Both the position numbers and the translations under genes were made by a program. From NCBI RefSeq assembly GCF_932526225.1, contig NC_064044.1:2733001-2797000 (forward strand): a stretch of DNA of 64,000 nucleotides, read 5' to 3'. The notes below the pieces were generated by a model. The model did not search any database. It saw only the letters and a program-made list of their open reading frames with translations, and was not told the DNA's origin. Positions 48,513-60,600 of this stretch are shown here, in pieces; the stretch's first letter is position 1; each line of letters starts with the position of its first letter. This DNA is from Nematostella vectensis (lineage: Eukaryota; Cnidaria; Anthozoa; Actiniaria; Edwardsiidae).

Positions 48513-48937
48513 GTCCTTTTTCTCCTCGGCCCCTGTATAAAGTCTTATCTCAATGAGTGTCGAGATTAGTAACACCCTACTAGGACGGATACAGCGATTT
48601 ACAAAGTGTCTTGCGTCAGCGCGTTTCTTCTCTTTGTCTTAAGACAGACTTTTAATGGTTGGTCAGTATTCAGCTCTTACAAGCTGCAATTTGATTGGGC
48701 CAATGAACAATATCCGCACCTCGACACAAAGTGCGAGAAGAATTGAGACAAAAGAACTCCTTTGTAAAACAAAGATAATAGGAGACAAAGCAGCTGCGTA
48801 CTTACTCCTTTTAATAAGACTTCATGTCTGTCACCGTAAAGATCGTGGATACTGCGCACCGGATAGGTAGAGAAAGACTGTATCGATAGCAAATTCAGCT
48901 AGAGCGTAGACATAGTAGCTCGTTATCGTGTAAACAC

Positions 48938-49084
48938 AGGGGCGTAGCCAGGGGTGTGGCCAAGGGGGGCCCGCCCCCCCCCTTCTAGCCAAAAAAATAC
49001 AGTCTACATTATCTAAAATACGGGAGAAAATGCCTTAAAGGGCGTTTTGGGCCTCATCCTGTAAAAAGTCCTGGCTACGCCGCT
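48938..49084. mobile_element. MITE with GGCGTAGCCAGG terminal inverted repeats
   Basis: Left end caggggcgtagccaggg, right end cctggctacgccgctg, about 147 bp, non-coding. A reverse-orientation half copy is at 35280-35400. Elements with this terminal motif are widespread in marine invertebrate genomes (general knowledge). Confidence 0.75.
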
Positions 49085-49821
49085 GAAACAGCACAAAATA
49101 AATGGCGATCTACAGCACTTCATTTCTATTTATGAGCGCGCTTAGTCTCTCCAATTATTACCGGGGCTTGTGATTGGGTTTCCTGTGGCTTATATTAGTT
49201 TGTGACGCCAAAGTTTGTGACGTCAATTCTGGGCTGGTTACCCCCAGCCCCTCTTGCTATACGGCTATCCACAGGAGTCCCGAGCCAGCCCTAGGGACTG
49301 GCGGAATAAAGAACCTTTACAAGAGGGGATGAGAAGCCATTACCAGCCCTTGCCTAATTACCATGATAATCGTACAAAATAAATCAATATACTGTGATGT
49401 ATAAAGAATAGAACTGTAGAAAGTTCGAGTTAATGTGGTCAATTTAACAGTAGTTTACTTTTTTTTTGGAAATAAATACTTAACTACTTAAACATTTCTA
49501 CTTCTTTATTTCAGTGGTTAAATACAGTGGTTATCTCTTAGCTTATCAAAGCTTATTTTACCCATTATCAAGTCTTCCAAATGTTATTTCGAGGATCAAT
49601 TTAAAAGGAATTGCTATATTTTGCAGGTAAAATTCTATTGCAGCCCCTTTCGTTCTGGTATCCCTGTGGTATGAAGAGGGCTAGAAAGCACTAGGGGGGA
49701 GGGGCTAGGAGTGTATGACGCTTTGATCCACAAGCCAATGATCCGTCAAATATAATCTACCACCAGACAGCGTTATTATCATAACGAGCTGCTTCTATCA
49801 TGAAAGCACACAAATATTGCT
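49085..49821. other. Upstream region of the second rhodopsin-class GPCR
   Basis: About 740 bp with no recognised gene. Short duplicated tgtgacg.c.aagtttgtgacgtcaa modules occur near 49200-49225, the second including a TGACGTCA palindrome (CRE-type). Promoter function is inference only. Confidence 0.35.
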
Positions 49822-50838
49822 ATGATGAACACTAAATCATTGGAAATGCTCACAGCAAACGGTACGCAAAACATAGTGTTGGCCAACACGCTTCATAAGA
49901 GGTCTGTTTGGCTGATCGTAGTAGAGTCGGGGATTTTATTTGTGATCAGCTTCCTCGCACTAGCTGGGAATATTCTAATATGTGCCGCAGTCTACAGAAA
50001 GCCTTCTCTACGGACCGTCACTAATATGTTCATTGTTTCTCTGGCCGCGTGTGATATTTTGATGGCAGCGGTTGCAATGCCTCTATCCGAAGGGACTCTC
50101 ATAACTGGTGAGTGGATGTATGGTAGGGTGACATGTCAGATTCAGGGTTTCACAATCCACCTTCTCGTGTTTCACTCTGTGCAAGTGATTATGTTGACTG
50201 CTATCAACCGAAACCTCAGCGTGGTGCGACCGGAGCTTTACAGGAGGATTTTTAGCAAGCGAGCCACCCTAGTGATGATTCTAGGCGTGAGTGTTGTATC
50301 TGCAGCTGCTATGGCCGCGTTGGTGTTTTTCTTGACCTCGTATTTCATATTTCACCCCGGAAAAGCGATTTGTGTCGTGACATTTCGAAACTTGTCTCAG
50401 AGTCGTCAATACACGATTATATTTGCTGCCATTTTTATCGTTGTGCCTTTCCTAGTTATCTCTGTGTGTTATTTACGCGTTATCCAGACAATCCGGAGTC
50501 ACCGCAGAGAGTTTGAGTCAAGCAGAGGCGTGCTTGACTCCAGCTCTGTCCTACTAAGAGAAGAGGATAAACTATCGCGAATAGTTCTCGCCATTATTTT
50601 GGGCTTCGCCGCGTGCTGGGTTCCCTGTGCGATAATTGACATAATCGATACCACGACAGTTGAATGGCTTCCTCGTCAAGTTTATTTACTCTACATGTAT
50701 TTGGGATATGGCTCCTGTTTGCTAAATCCATGTCTGTATGGAGGAATGAACAAACAAGTTCGCAGGGAAATGTTTGGATTGATGTTTTGCCGTGGAAGTA
50801 GAAAACGGCTCGCCACAAGGAGAGAGCTTCGCAACTGA
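49822..50838 (+). CDS. Rhodopsin-class (class A) GPCR with NRN in place of DRY
   Basis: Intronless, 338 aa. Plasma-membrane seven-pass receptor. Landmarks: sequon NGT 13-15, TM1 GN (49-50), TM2 LAACD (74-78), disulphide pair C105 (TM3) and C184 (ECL2), TM6 CWVP (265-268), TM7 LNPCLYGGMN (301-310). The TM3 end reads NRN (129-131) instead of DRY. Melatonin-type receptors use NRY and also have a Gly after the TM7 Tyr, so a melatonin-receptor-like affiliation is possible but weak. No retinal-binding lysine is seen in TM7, which argues against an opsin. The start ATG is followed directly by a second ATG. Confidence 0.88.
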   Translation: MMNTKSLEMLTANGTQNIVLANTLHKRSVWLIVVESGILFVISFLALAGNILICAAVYRKPSLRTVTNMFIVSLAACDILMAAVAMPLSEGTLITGEWMYGRVTCQIQGFTIHLLVFHSVQVIMLTAINRNLSVVRPELYRRIFSKRATLVMILGVSVVSAAAMAALVFFLTSYFIFHPGKAICVVTFRNLSQSRQYTIIFAAIFIVVPFLVISVCYLRVIQTIRSHRREFESSRGVLDSSSVLLREEDKLSRIVLAIILGFAACWVPCAIIDIIDTTTVEWLPRQVYLLYMYLGYGSCLLNPCLYGGMNKQVRREMFGLMFCRGSRKRLATRRELRN

Positions 50839-51616
50839 AGCAAGTTCCGCGGGAGATATTACCTGACAAATCAATTAAAATTGTCGGCATGTCTGACTTA
50901 ATTATGAAAAAAATTAAAACATTGTATTAAATATTAAATATTGTTATAAGAACAAAAATTTAATTTAGAAACGGAGGATTTAGATAAAAGCTATAGAAAA
51001 CAAGACAACAACGCCCCGGGACATATATAATAGAATATTTAGAGAAGATATTGCTGTTACAAAAAGAGATGTAAAATAAGAACGATTTTGCTGTTAGCTA
51101 GAATTATCGGAGTACCAGTGTACTCCAAGTGGGCACGCCCAAGCATAAAATCTGATAGTATCAACACCCAGATGAATTATTAATAAATATTTCTGATAGG
51201 GAATTTAATGCATTTTTATCGTGTGTCAATATACCACGTTATGGTGGACGAGAGCAAAGCGTATGCATTTATGCAAATACATTATTTTATAAAAAGAAAA
51301 AAACAGCTCAATTAAAATGAATCTTATATACTATAGAAAAAGACTCATGTTTTGTGGTGCGTTTTCGAGCTATATAGACAAATTTCGAACGATGAGTCCG
51401 TGGAATTGCATTTACTTTTTGCGATAACGTTTTTAAAATAAAGAAATAAAGTGAGAGACAAATTTAATTCACTTTCTAGCAACTTTATTCTTTAGCAAAA
51501 GAAAAAAAACACTACTGACACTATATATATATTTGACTTCAAACCAAGAGACCATGATATATCATGTTCTCTTGCTTCAAACAGAATGAAAATCTCTCTC
51601 GTGTGACTTTCCACGG
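50839..51616. other. Intergenic region before the NLR-like gene
   Basis: AT-rich. Contains a hairpin at about 51541-51577 (ccaagagaccatgat / atcatgttctcttg) related to the one at 12943-12978. No gene is recognised. Confidence 0.5.
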
Positions 51617-51624
51617 TGACGTCA
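51617..51624. promoter_or_regulatory. CRE palindrome TGACGTCA upstream of the NLR-like gene
   Basis: A full palindromic TGACGTCA lies 64 bp upstream of the start codon at 51688, inside ggTGACGTCAcg. The start codon itself lies in CCAAGATGGCG, a strong YY1-type motif that often marks TATA-less initiation regions. These suggest the core promoter and 5' UTR; function is not shown by sequence. Confidence 0.5.
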
Positions 51625-51687
51625 CGTCTGAAACCACCAGACATAACGCAATCACTGGAACGTACCATCTGTTGCCCTGCATCCAAG

Positions 51688-54600
51688 ATGGCGACTACGA
51701 GCTTGGGGTCGGGGGGCTTCGATCTCTTTCTGCGAAATCTTTCAAGCAAGATAGACAAGCAAAACTTCATCTCGGTTACGAGAAAACGTTTTGGTGATAA
51801 ATACAAGCTTTTATCAGAAGAGAGCGATATTTATCCGATATTAAAACAGCAAGAAGAGCATGGCTTTTTCGATAAAGGTGATTTCAAATTTTTAGAATGT
51901 CTTGTGGAAAAGTCAAACAACGCTGAGGCAGATGCAGAAATGGCTGACTATAGAACAAAAGCTCCTCCTAAGGAGAAACTTCAGATATTCGGCAGAGAGA
52001 AAGAGGTGGAAGACATAAATAAAAGACTCAATAACAAAATGATTCGAGCAGTTAATTTGTTTGGCGACTCTGGGGTCGGTAAAACCACCTTAGCTCAAGA
52101 AGTCGCTAAAAGTTTTTGCAAGAGTAATGAAGGATTCGAACTAAAACGTGTTGATTTAAGGGAGACCAGGGAGTTTAAAATCGTGGTTTCCCAGCTTCTT
52201 GAGTGCTTTGGACTTGTATCGTGGGACAGGGACGTTAGCAGACTTTACCATCACCTGAAAACACTACCAACGCCAGCATTTCTCTTGATAGACAATGTGG
52301 AACAACTTCTAGGAAAAGAGACTGAGACTGAACAGGAGACCCAGAATGAATTTATAAGTCTCATCAAATCTTTGCTTGACTCCCCCCCAGCAAAGTCAGG
52401 CTCCCTCAAAATCATACTAACATCCAGGGCAAATGTGGAGGAGCAATCACTTAGAAGGAGTGGATTCTCTGAAAAAGTTGTGGAGAAATGGGACACTGAG
52501 ACCTCCAAGAGTTTCATGATTGAACGAAGCAGGTATCCCATTCAGAAAGCAGAAGACGAGATGGATGCACTAACTGAAATTTCTGAGTTATGTAAAAACA
52601 ACACATATCTTGTGGAAGGCATTGCACAAGTTATAAGAGAGGGTGTCGAACCTAAGGAAATTATTCGACGAGTTACCATTCAGCTTTCACAGAATGATAT
52701 TCCTGAGCAATTTACTGGCATAAATTTGATTTTTGAGTCTTTGCCAACAACTCACCTAAAAGAGATTGCAATCAAGGTTGCCTTATTTAGAAAGTCATTC
52801 ACTGTCTCAATGGCTCAAGTGATAACAGAGTCACACTCTCTAACTGATGTTAACATTGACCTGGAAATCTTAGCACATCATAAACTGCTAACTGTCAAGG
52901 ATGCTGATGATAAGTCAATAGAGCGAACATTTGACATGCATGCCATTTTTCATGAGTTTGTAGACATACACCTGAGCAAAAGTCCCCAATACCAGAGTGC
53001 ATATAACACAGGAGAAAGACACTTCTTCAAGTTTTTCACTGAGAAGATTGAAAAGCTGGCAAAGCTTTTTGAGACTGATTTTGTTGAGGCCCATAAGAGG
53101 TTGGAATCTGACCGCCCAAACTATGAGTTTTCTCTTGATATTGCCAAACTTAAGGATAACTTGGGGGACATGAGAAGATTTCTGATTTATGCTGATGAAT
53201 ACTATGAAGCAGCACTTACATCAACATTGTTTGAGGCACTAAAGGACACAGAACAAAGACAAAAACTTTACCATGAATGGGCAGAGTTAGCGGAAAGTGA
53301 GGGTAAGTCATTAGTGTCATGTCTTTGAACAGGGGAAAAGTTGTCATCGGATACTTAAAGAGAAAAAGTATAGGGGGGTTCATAGTGGTTACATCAGTAA
53401 AAATATCCTATGTTTAAGTGGCATTTGCTCAGTGTCATGTCTTTGAACAGGGGAAAGGTTATCATTGGGTACTTAGAGAGGAAAAGTATAGGGGGGGGGG
53501 GTTCATAGTGGTTACATCAGTAAAAATATTCTATGTTTTAAGTGGCATTTGCTCAGTGTCATTTCTTTGAACAGGGGAAAAGTTGTCATTGGATACTTAG
53601 AGAGAAAAGGTATAGGGGGGTTTATAGTGGTTGCCTCAGTAAAAATTATTCTATGATTTAAGTGGCATTTGCTCAGTGTCATGTCTTTGAACAGGGGAAA
53701 GGTTATCATCGGATACTTAGAGAGGAAAAGTATAGGGGGGTTCATAGTAGTTGCCTCAGTAAAAAAATATTCTTATGTTTAAGTGACATTTGCTCAGTGT
53801 CATGTCTTTGAACAGGGGAAAAGTTGTCATTGGATACTTAGGGAGAAAAATAATAGGGGGTTCATATATTCTATATTTACTCAATGCTTAGTTTGTTTTT
53901 TGGACCTGTCAAATCATGTGTAATAACAAAGTTACCATATGGTCTTAAAAAAGATAAATGCAATATTGCTTTCTGTCCCACATCGGGCAGATGGAAATGG
54001 ATTAGATATAGTTGTAATTTTGAGGTTTTTGTACAGGTAGCACGAATAAAATAACTGAAACCCGCTTATTGCAGATCCTGTCTATATAATTTATTTCACC
54101 AGGTAATTGTTTTAATTCTTTCTTTTTTTTTCTTTTTTGGTTTCAAGCATGCAAGTTTTTCTTAAGGTTGTGCATACTATTGTTCATATCATTATTACTG
54201 TATAGGGCAGAGGTCCCTATAGTTGAGAGTGGAGTGCCCCTACCGCCCAAAGTCGTGCCCAGTCATTAGACATCCAGGGATCCTTATTGGGTGTCCTGTG
54301 GTTGGTTATACATAGACCATTTCTTTTACTGCATTTGAATGCCACCCAGTCCCCATGCTTATAACTGTTTATCTACAAGCACAGGGAACCCGGCATAAAC
54401 CTTACAGACTAAGGGTGGCTATCTATCCTTTTTTCATTGTTGATTGGTCTAGGCCACTGGCTGTCCGGTGCTCAGATGCGATGCTGGGAGTGCATACAAG
54501 AGGTGGACATGGTGGGGCACGATAAAGGCATGGAAGTGCTTAACAAGGCTAAGGCAGACCTGAAAAAGGTAGCCAAATCTGACAAAGGTACTGACAGGTT

Positions 54601-57600
54601 TAATGCGGTATTGGGTTTGTATTACTACTGCCAAGGAAGGCTTTACTGGATTCAGTCGGAGCGAGAAAAGGGCAAGAAGGCGGACCAGGCTGCGGAAGCA
54701 GGTATCCAGCACTTGGAGCGCTCGCTAGAAATACGGCGACAACATTTGGGAGATCACACACAGACGGCAAGGACACTCAACCTGATTGGCAACGCTCTGA
54801 TGACAATAAACGAGCCAGACAAGGCCCTTGGGATGTACCAAGAAGCTTTGGAAATGAAGCGAAGGCTTGTCGGCAGCGATGACCACTGGGAAATGCCGAC
54901 ATACTACAACCAGATAGCTGCCGTGTATGAGCGCAAAGCCACTAATGAAGAGAAAAAAATTTTTTTTCGAAGGTCAAGGAAAAAGATAGAAGAGTATTTC
55001 ACTAAGGCAAAAGAGTGGTACGAAAAAGCTATCGCCTTACAAGAGGAGCTTGGTGTGGGCGAAACTGAACATACCCCAACGTATTATCGTAACCTAGCAA
55101 ATACGTTAATAGCACTGAAAGATTACGACGGCGCATTGAGATACGCTCAAGGGTCGTATGATCGCAGAAAAGAGCAGCGAGGGGATCACCCAGAAACGGC
55201 TCGCATCCTTTACCTCATTGGTATTATTCACGAGTGGCGTAAAGACAAGGGTGCAGCACTTGAGTCGTACGAGGAGGCATTCAGAGTGGAGGAGACATTG
55301 CCCCATAATAACCACAGCGTGGTGTGGCCTTATATTATAGACAGACTTACGCAAATGTGTAAGATGCTCAGGAAAACTGACAAATTGAGGGACTACGAGC
55401 GGAGGATTCGTGAGATTGAAGAGCGGGAGGTAGGTGTGGTCACATGTGGAAGCTTATGTGCAAGTTTTGTTATTCCTTCCGTCAACAATTACTTTTATTC
55501 AAAGTAGTGACTCAGAAAATTATAAAATCCATTAGCTTTGTTTTGCGAACATTTAATTTTCGCAATTTTTTAGCCCTACCAGGAAGAACAAATAACCGCG
55601 CAACCCAGGGGCGGATCCAGGAGCTCCAAAAGGGGGGCCCGAAGGAAGGGTTTCAAGAAAGGGGGGGCGGTTTCAATGTTCTTCCGTGGATTTCCTTATA
55701 TCACTTATTATTTTGAAGCAAAATATCTGAACATAGGGGGGCCTGGGCCCGCTTGGCCCACACCTAAATCCGACTCTGATACGGACAGCTGACCGCTCAC
55801 ATGCCATGCCATTAAATACGAGAAGCTAATAACTCTTGAATTTGCTAGCTCTATTGTAAGTTGACCATATCATGCATTCCTGATACATCATAATCTGTTT
55901 GTAACGTTTATTTACAGATATTGGCCAAGTCAAAGATCGAATCTTCCCGTCCGGACGAAAGCACGGAAGATTTTGGGGAACAAGCCGAGGAGCAGGACGA
56001 ACAAACAGCCGTCTGGGAACTGTAAGTCGTAACAACAACAACACCAAAACAACAACAACAGGGGCAACAGCCATTACCAAATCAACAGTAACAGCAACAG
56101 CAAAAACAACAATTACGAATGGTTAAAAAAACAATGGCAAACACAAGAACAACCACATCAAAAACAACAACAAAAACAACAAACACAAACACAACAGCCA
56201 ACTCCCGGGCCCTAACGGCGCTATAATATTTTGTGAAACAGAAAAATTTCAATATAACCGCTCACTTCTGACACAATCTGGTTCATTTGCAAGTTAATGT
56301 TTTGATTGTTAAAACCTAGAAAAAACATCAGAATTTGAAATTTTCTCACTGGCTTGACGATATTCTTGGAAAAAACGCCAAATTGTGCGCCTAGTCAGTG
56401 AAAATTCTAGGCTCTTTGATGCCTCATTTAGAGGCTTTTTATGTCATTAGCTCGAAAACTTGTCGTTGAAAATTCTTAAAACTTTTCTACAAAAATGAAA
56501 AATGATCCTAACAAAATAGTAAAATAAAAAGAGGGGTTCCCAGGCTTCTATTCGCGCAATATTCAAAAAAGGGACTTTTTCTTTTCTTTTCTTTTTGTGT
56601 CTGAAATTGGAGAATTTTGCTTGCGCGCGCACGCTCGATGGCGTCATTTTCGAATGAAAATGATGCGTAGAACAGCGTGCGCCGTGCAAAAGTTGAATAA
56701 CCTGAAGGGTGCGTACATGGTCTAAGTTGTAATTCCCGCAAGACTCCGTAAATATCATTCTACCGACCGCAAATAGATTTTTAATTTAAAAAGGCAAAAT
56801 CGGCAGACAGATATTGGAGTTTGCTTACAAATACTAGGACTGAAATTATATTTAAAAGCAATTTTAGTGCGAGTGTGTATAATGAATGTCTTTTTTTTGT
56901 TATCATAATTTTCACCTTTTATCGCTCTTTGTCAGAACAAAAGAGGGAGGCACATTGGATCTACCGAGTTTCGGAGTCATTTTCAACTTCCCGCCAGATG
57001 CTGTTACACAATCTATGGAAATAGAGTGTGTCATACGCCCGCCCCAGTTCACCCCTTCTGAAAACGGAGAGTCTGTTGTCAGCAATATAGTAGAGCTGGG
57101 CCCGAATTCCTTGGTGCTAAGCAAATCTGTTCATGTAACGTTGCGTCACTCTGTCTTGACCTTGGAGCCTGGGTACGAGATAGTTGCTAGGCAATATCTG
57201 AAGGACTGGGAGGACCTGGATGTCCTGCATGACGTAAGGTCAAATAAAGGTAAGACCTTGAGGAAAATAAATGAATGCAGGTAAAGAGCTTATTTTTTCG
57301 AGTCTTTGCTTTACAGTGTGACGCGCCCTAGCTTGGCTGTCTTGAGAATTTCGGGAAGTAAACTAGTAAAGCCAATGGTGATGCAAGAAACGGTTGACAT
57401 GACCTTAACTAGCCGATGAGCGGGGGAAAGAAATTCTTGATTGCAATTTACTATTTAATTGAATCGAAAATTCACATGCATGTCAGAGCACTACGTAAGC
57501 CATAAGATACTGATAGGTTAGTATCAATCATAACTACGATTTTAATATTACATGCAAAAATAATACGCAATATTATTCTCTGCTAAAAAAAGGTTTTCTA

Positions 57601-60600
57601 GAAATTTTACCGACTAATGCAAGTAAATATTAAAACACGTTTTGTGGTTTAACAAGTTTGTGTGGTGTCTCTCCATGTATTCAGTTCGACTCTCTCTCTC
57701 TATCCAGATCTCACAAACTTGGGGCCACGCCCTCCATGGCTAGTGTCTCCATGTATTCAGTTCGAACTCTGGCGGCCGGCCACAGTGGCTATCATCAACC
57801 GTCTGATCGTAGACGAGTTGGTCGTAACTCCATCAGGTGGAGAATTCAAATCTCGCGCATGCGCAGACGTGCAAGTTTTTTTCCCCAGAGACGCCGTTAA
57901 AAAGAAATGTGAAGGCAAGATGACGGTAAGAATGATTATAATAACATTTAACGAATTCAATGAGTTAGAAGTAGATTTACCTTCCTTCCTTTTGACTGAT
58001 TGTGGTGCAATGAAACAAAGAAATAAAATCGAATAAAGGAGGTCTTTCATCTTCATTTGCATGCATTTGCATTTGGAACGGCACATGAAAAGAACGGCGT
58101 CTGGACTCGGCCTAAGGATTTCTAAAGCCACGTACAAACATCGCCAGCATCGCTGATGAATACAGTCTGCTGATATGCGCAGGTGCTACATCTCCTTGTG
58201 ATCAGCCGGGCGACGCGCTGAGCGGGGCTGAAAACGTCTTTTTTTTTTTAAGTATTCCCGAACCTCATCCAAAAGACTTTATCAGTGCAAACGGCGAATG
58301 GCGAGTGACAGTTTCAAGACCGAAGGTGCTTATGGGAACTTTGCAAACATAAAGTTTATAAATTAACTACTGCGATGTCAGATCCATACATTGATAGCCT
58401 TTTATGGATTATCGTATGGTTGATAAATATTTTCCTGAATAAAGCTGAGATTAAATGAAACCCATGGTACCCTTCGGTCGTAGAGCTGCCATTTGCTCAT
58501 TGACACTTTCCGCATGCACACCCTTGGGGAGCCGAACTTACCCGAACATTTTCCCGAAAATTACCCGAACAGTTTCCCGAACATTTTCCGCATGCACACC
58601 CTTGGGGAGCCGAACTTACCCGAACATTTTCCCGAAAATTACCCGAACAGTTTCCCGAACATTTTCCGCATGCACACCCTTGGGGAGCCGAACTTACCCG
58701 AACATTTTACCGAAAATTACCCGAACAGTTTCCCCGAACATTCTCCGGTTACACACCCTTGGGGAGCCGAACTTACCCCGTGCAACAAAGCGTCGCCTAA
58801 TAATCTCGATCAATTTTGTCGTTGTTACGTGTGAAAATACAACGGTCTATTTGCGAGAATCCTTATCCAAGAGTTTGATATTTTATTAACGAAATTTGAT
58901 TACAACTATCTCAATCGCTTGAATTAGCCATTGGAGTATATTCTTTGTCTAACCACAGGTAACCCAGGCAACGGTTGCTTGTTTGTTAGCTCGGAATTCG
59001 GCTGTTCTGCTGAGAGGGGACGAGTAAAGCGTTTTTTGTGTGAAATGTTGTCAATAAAATTGCCTTAAACTAAGAAGATGCCTTGTTGTTGTCAAATTCA
59101 CGTGTAATACACGATTTTTTTTTTTGGGGGGGGGGGTTCTTAACGGAATTTATGACTTCTCTCCCCCTACTAAGGAAAGAAACAAGGTTGGAGGCGCCGT
59201 TTTCGGTAGCACTCAAATACCGTCGAAATTCGAGAGGAAAAAACAACAAACAAAATATTTTTATCTCGCAGACCTATGCCAGGGAGGGGACGAGAGGGGA
59301 CGAGTAAAGCGTTTTTTCTGTGAAATGTTGTCAATAAAATTGCCTTAAAACTAAGAAGATGCGTTGTTGTTGTCAAATTCACGTGTAATACACGATTTAG
59401 GGGGGTTTTCTTAACGGAATTTATGACTTCTCTCCCCCTACTAAGGAAAGAAACAAGGTTGGAGGCGCCGTTTTCGGTAGCACTCAAATACCGTCGAAAT
59501 TCGAGAGGAAAAAACAACAAACAAAATATTTTTATCTCGCAGACCTATGCCAGGGTACACTTACATTCGATATGTGGCAAAACATCTGAGCTAAACTATT
59601 TTCCCTGGCCGCTAGCCGTATTTTAAAACGAGAAAGAAGCCACAAGCATCCTTGACCGACGCCGTTGGACGATTAATTACGCTTGATCGCGCTGGGAAGG
59701 AGCACAGGTAGCCCAGGCAATGGTTGCTTGTTCGTAGCTCGGAACTCGGGTGATCTAAGAGGGGACGAGTAAAGCGTTTTTTGTAGAATGTTGTCAATAA
59801 AATTGCCTTAAAACTAGAACATGCCTTAATTTTATTGACAACATTCTACAAAAAACGCTTTACTCGTCCCCTCTTAGATCACCCGAGTTCCGAGCTACGA
59901 ACAAGCAACCATTGCCTGGGCTACCTGTGCTCCTTCCCAGCGCGATCAAGCGTAATTAATCGTCCAACGGCGTCGGTCAAGGATGCTTGTGGCTTCTTTC
60001 TCGTTTTAAAATACGGCTAGCGGCCAGGGAAAATAGTTTAGCTCGGATGTTTTGCCACATATCGAATGTAAGTGTACCCTGGCATAGGTCTGCGAGATAA
60101 AAATATTTTGTTTGTTGTTTTTCCTCTCGAATTTCGACGGTATTTGAGTGCTACCGAAAACGGCGCCTCCAACCTTGTTTCTTTCCTTAGTAGGGGGAGA
60201 GAAGTCATAAATTCCGTTTAAAAAAAACCCAAATCGTGTATTACACGTGAATTTTACAGCCACAAGGCATGTTTTAAGTTCTAAGGCAATTTTATTGACA
60301 ACATTTCACAAAAAAACGCTTTACTCGTCCCCTCTCAAAACAACCGAATTCCGAGCTACGAACAAGCAACCATTGCCTGGGCTACCTGTGGTCTAACTCG
60401 GCATTCTGTGGGAGCGTAAAGTGGCGGCGTGGTTAACTTTTTTTAACTTGAATGCTGTATTCATATAGGTTCACCTGATGCCCAAAGATGCTCCAGAAAC
60501 GAAAGGCTTCATTCCCTGTCCAATATTATTTATTGATGGATTCGAAGGTCAAACCTTCTCCAAACCGGTTACTGTTAGATTCCCCCACCCCTCCCCTAGC

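Noticed and set aside
48041-48556. 171-codon (LPT)n plus-strand frame
   Set aside because: Pure (CCCTCCCTA)n repeat product.
51616-51687. Upstream extension of the NLR-like protein
   Set aside because: There is no ATG in that frame before 51688; the extension would need a GTG start, and the region holds promoter-like motifs.
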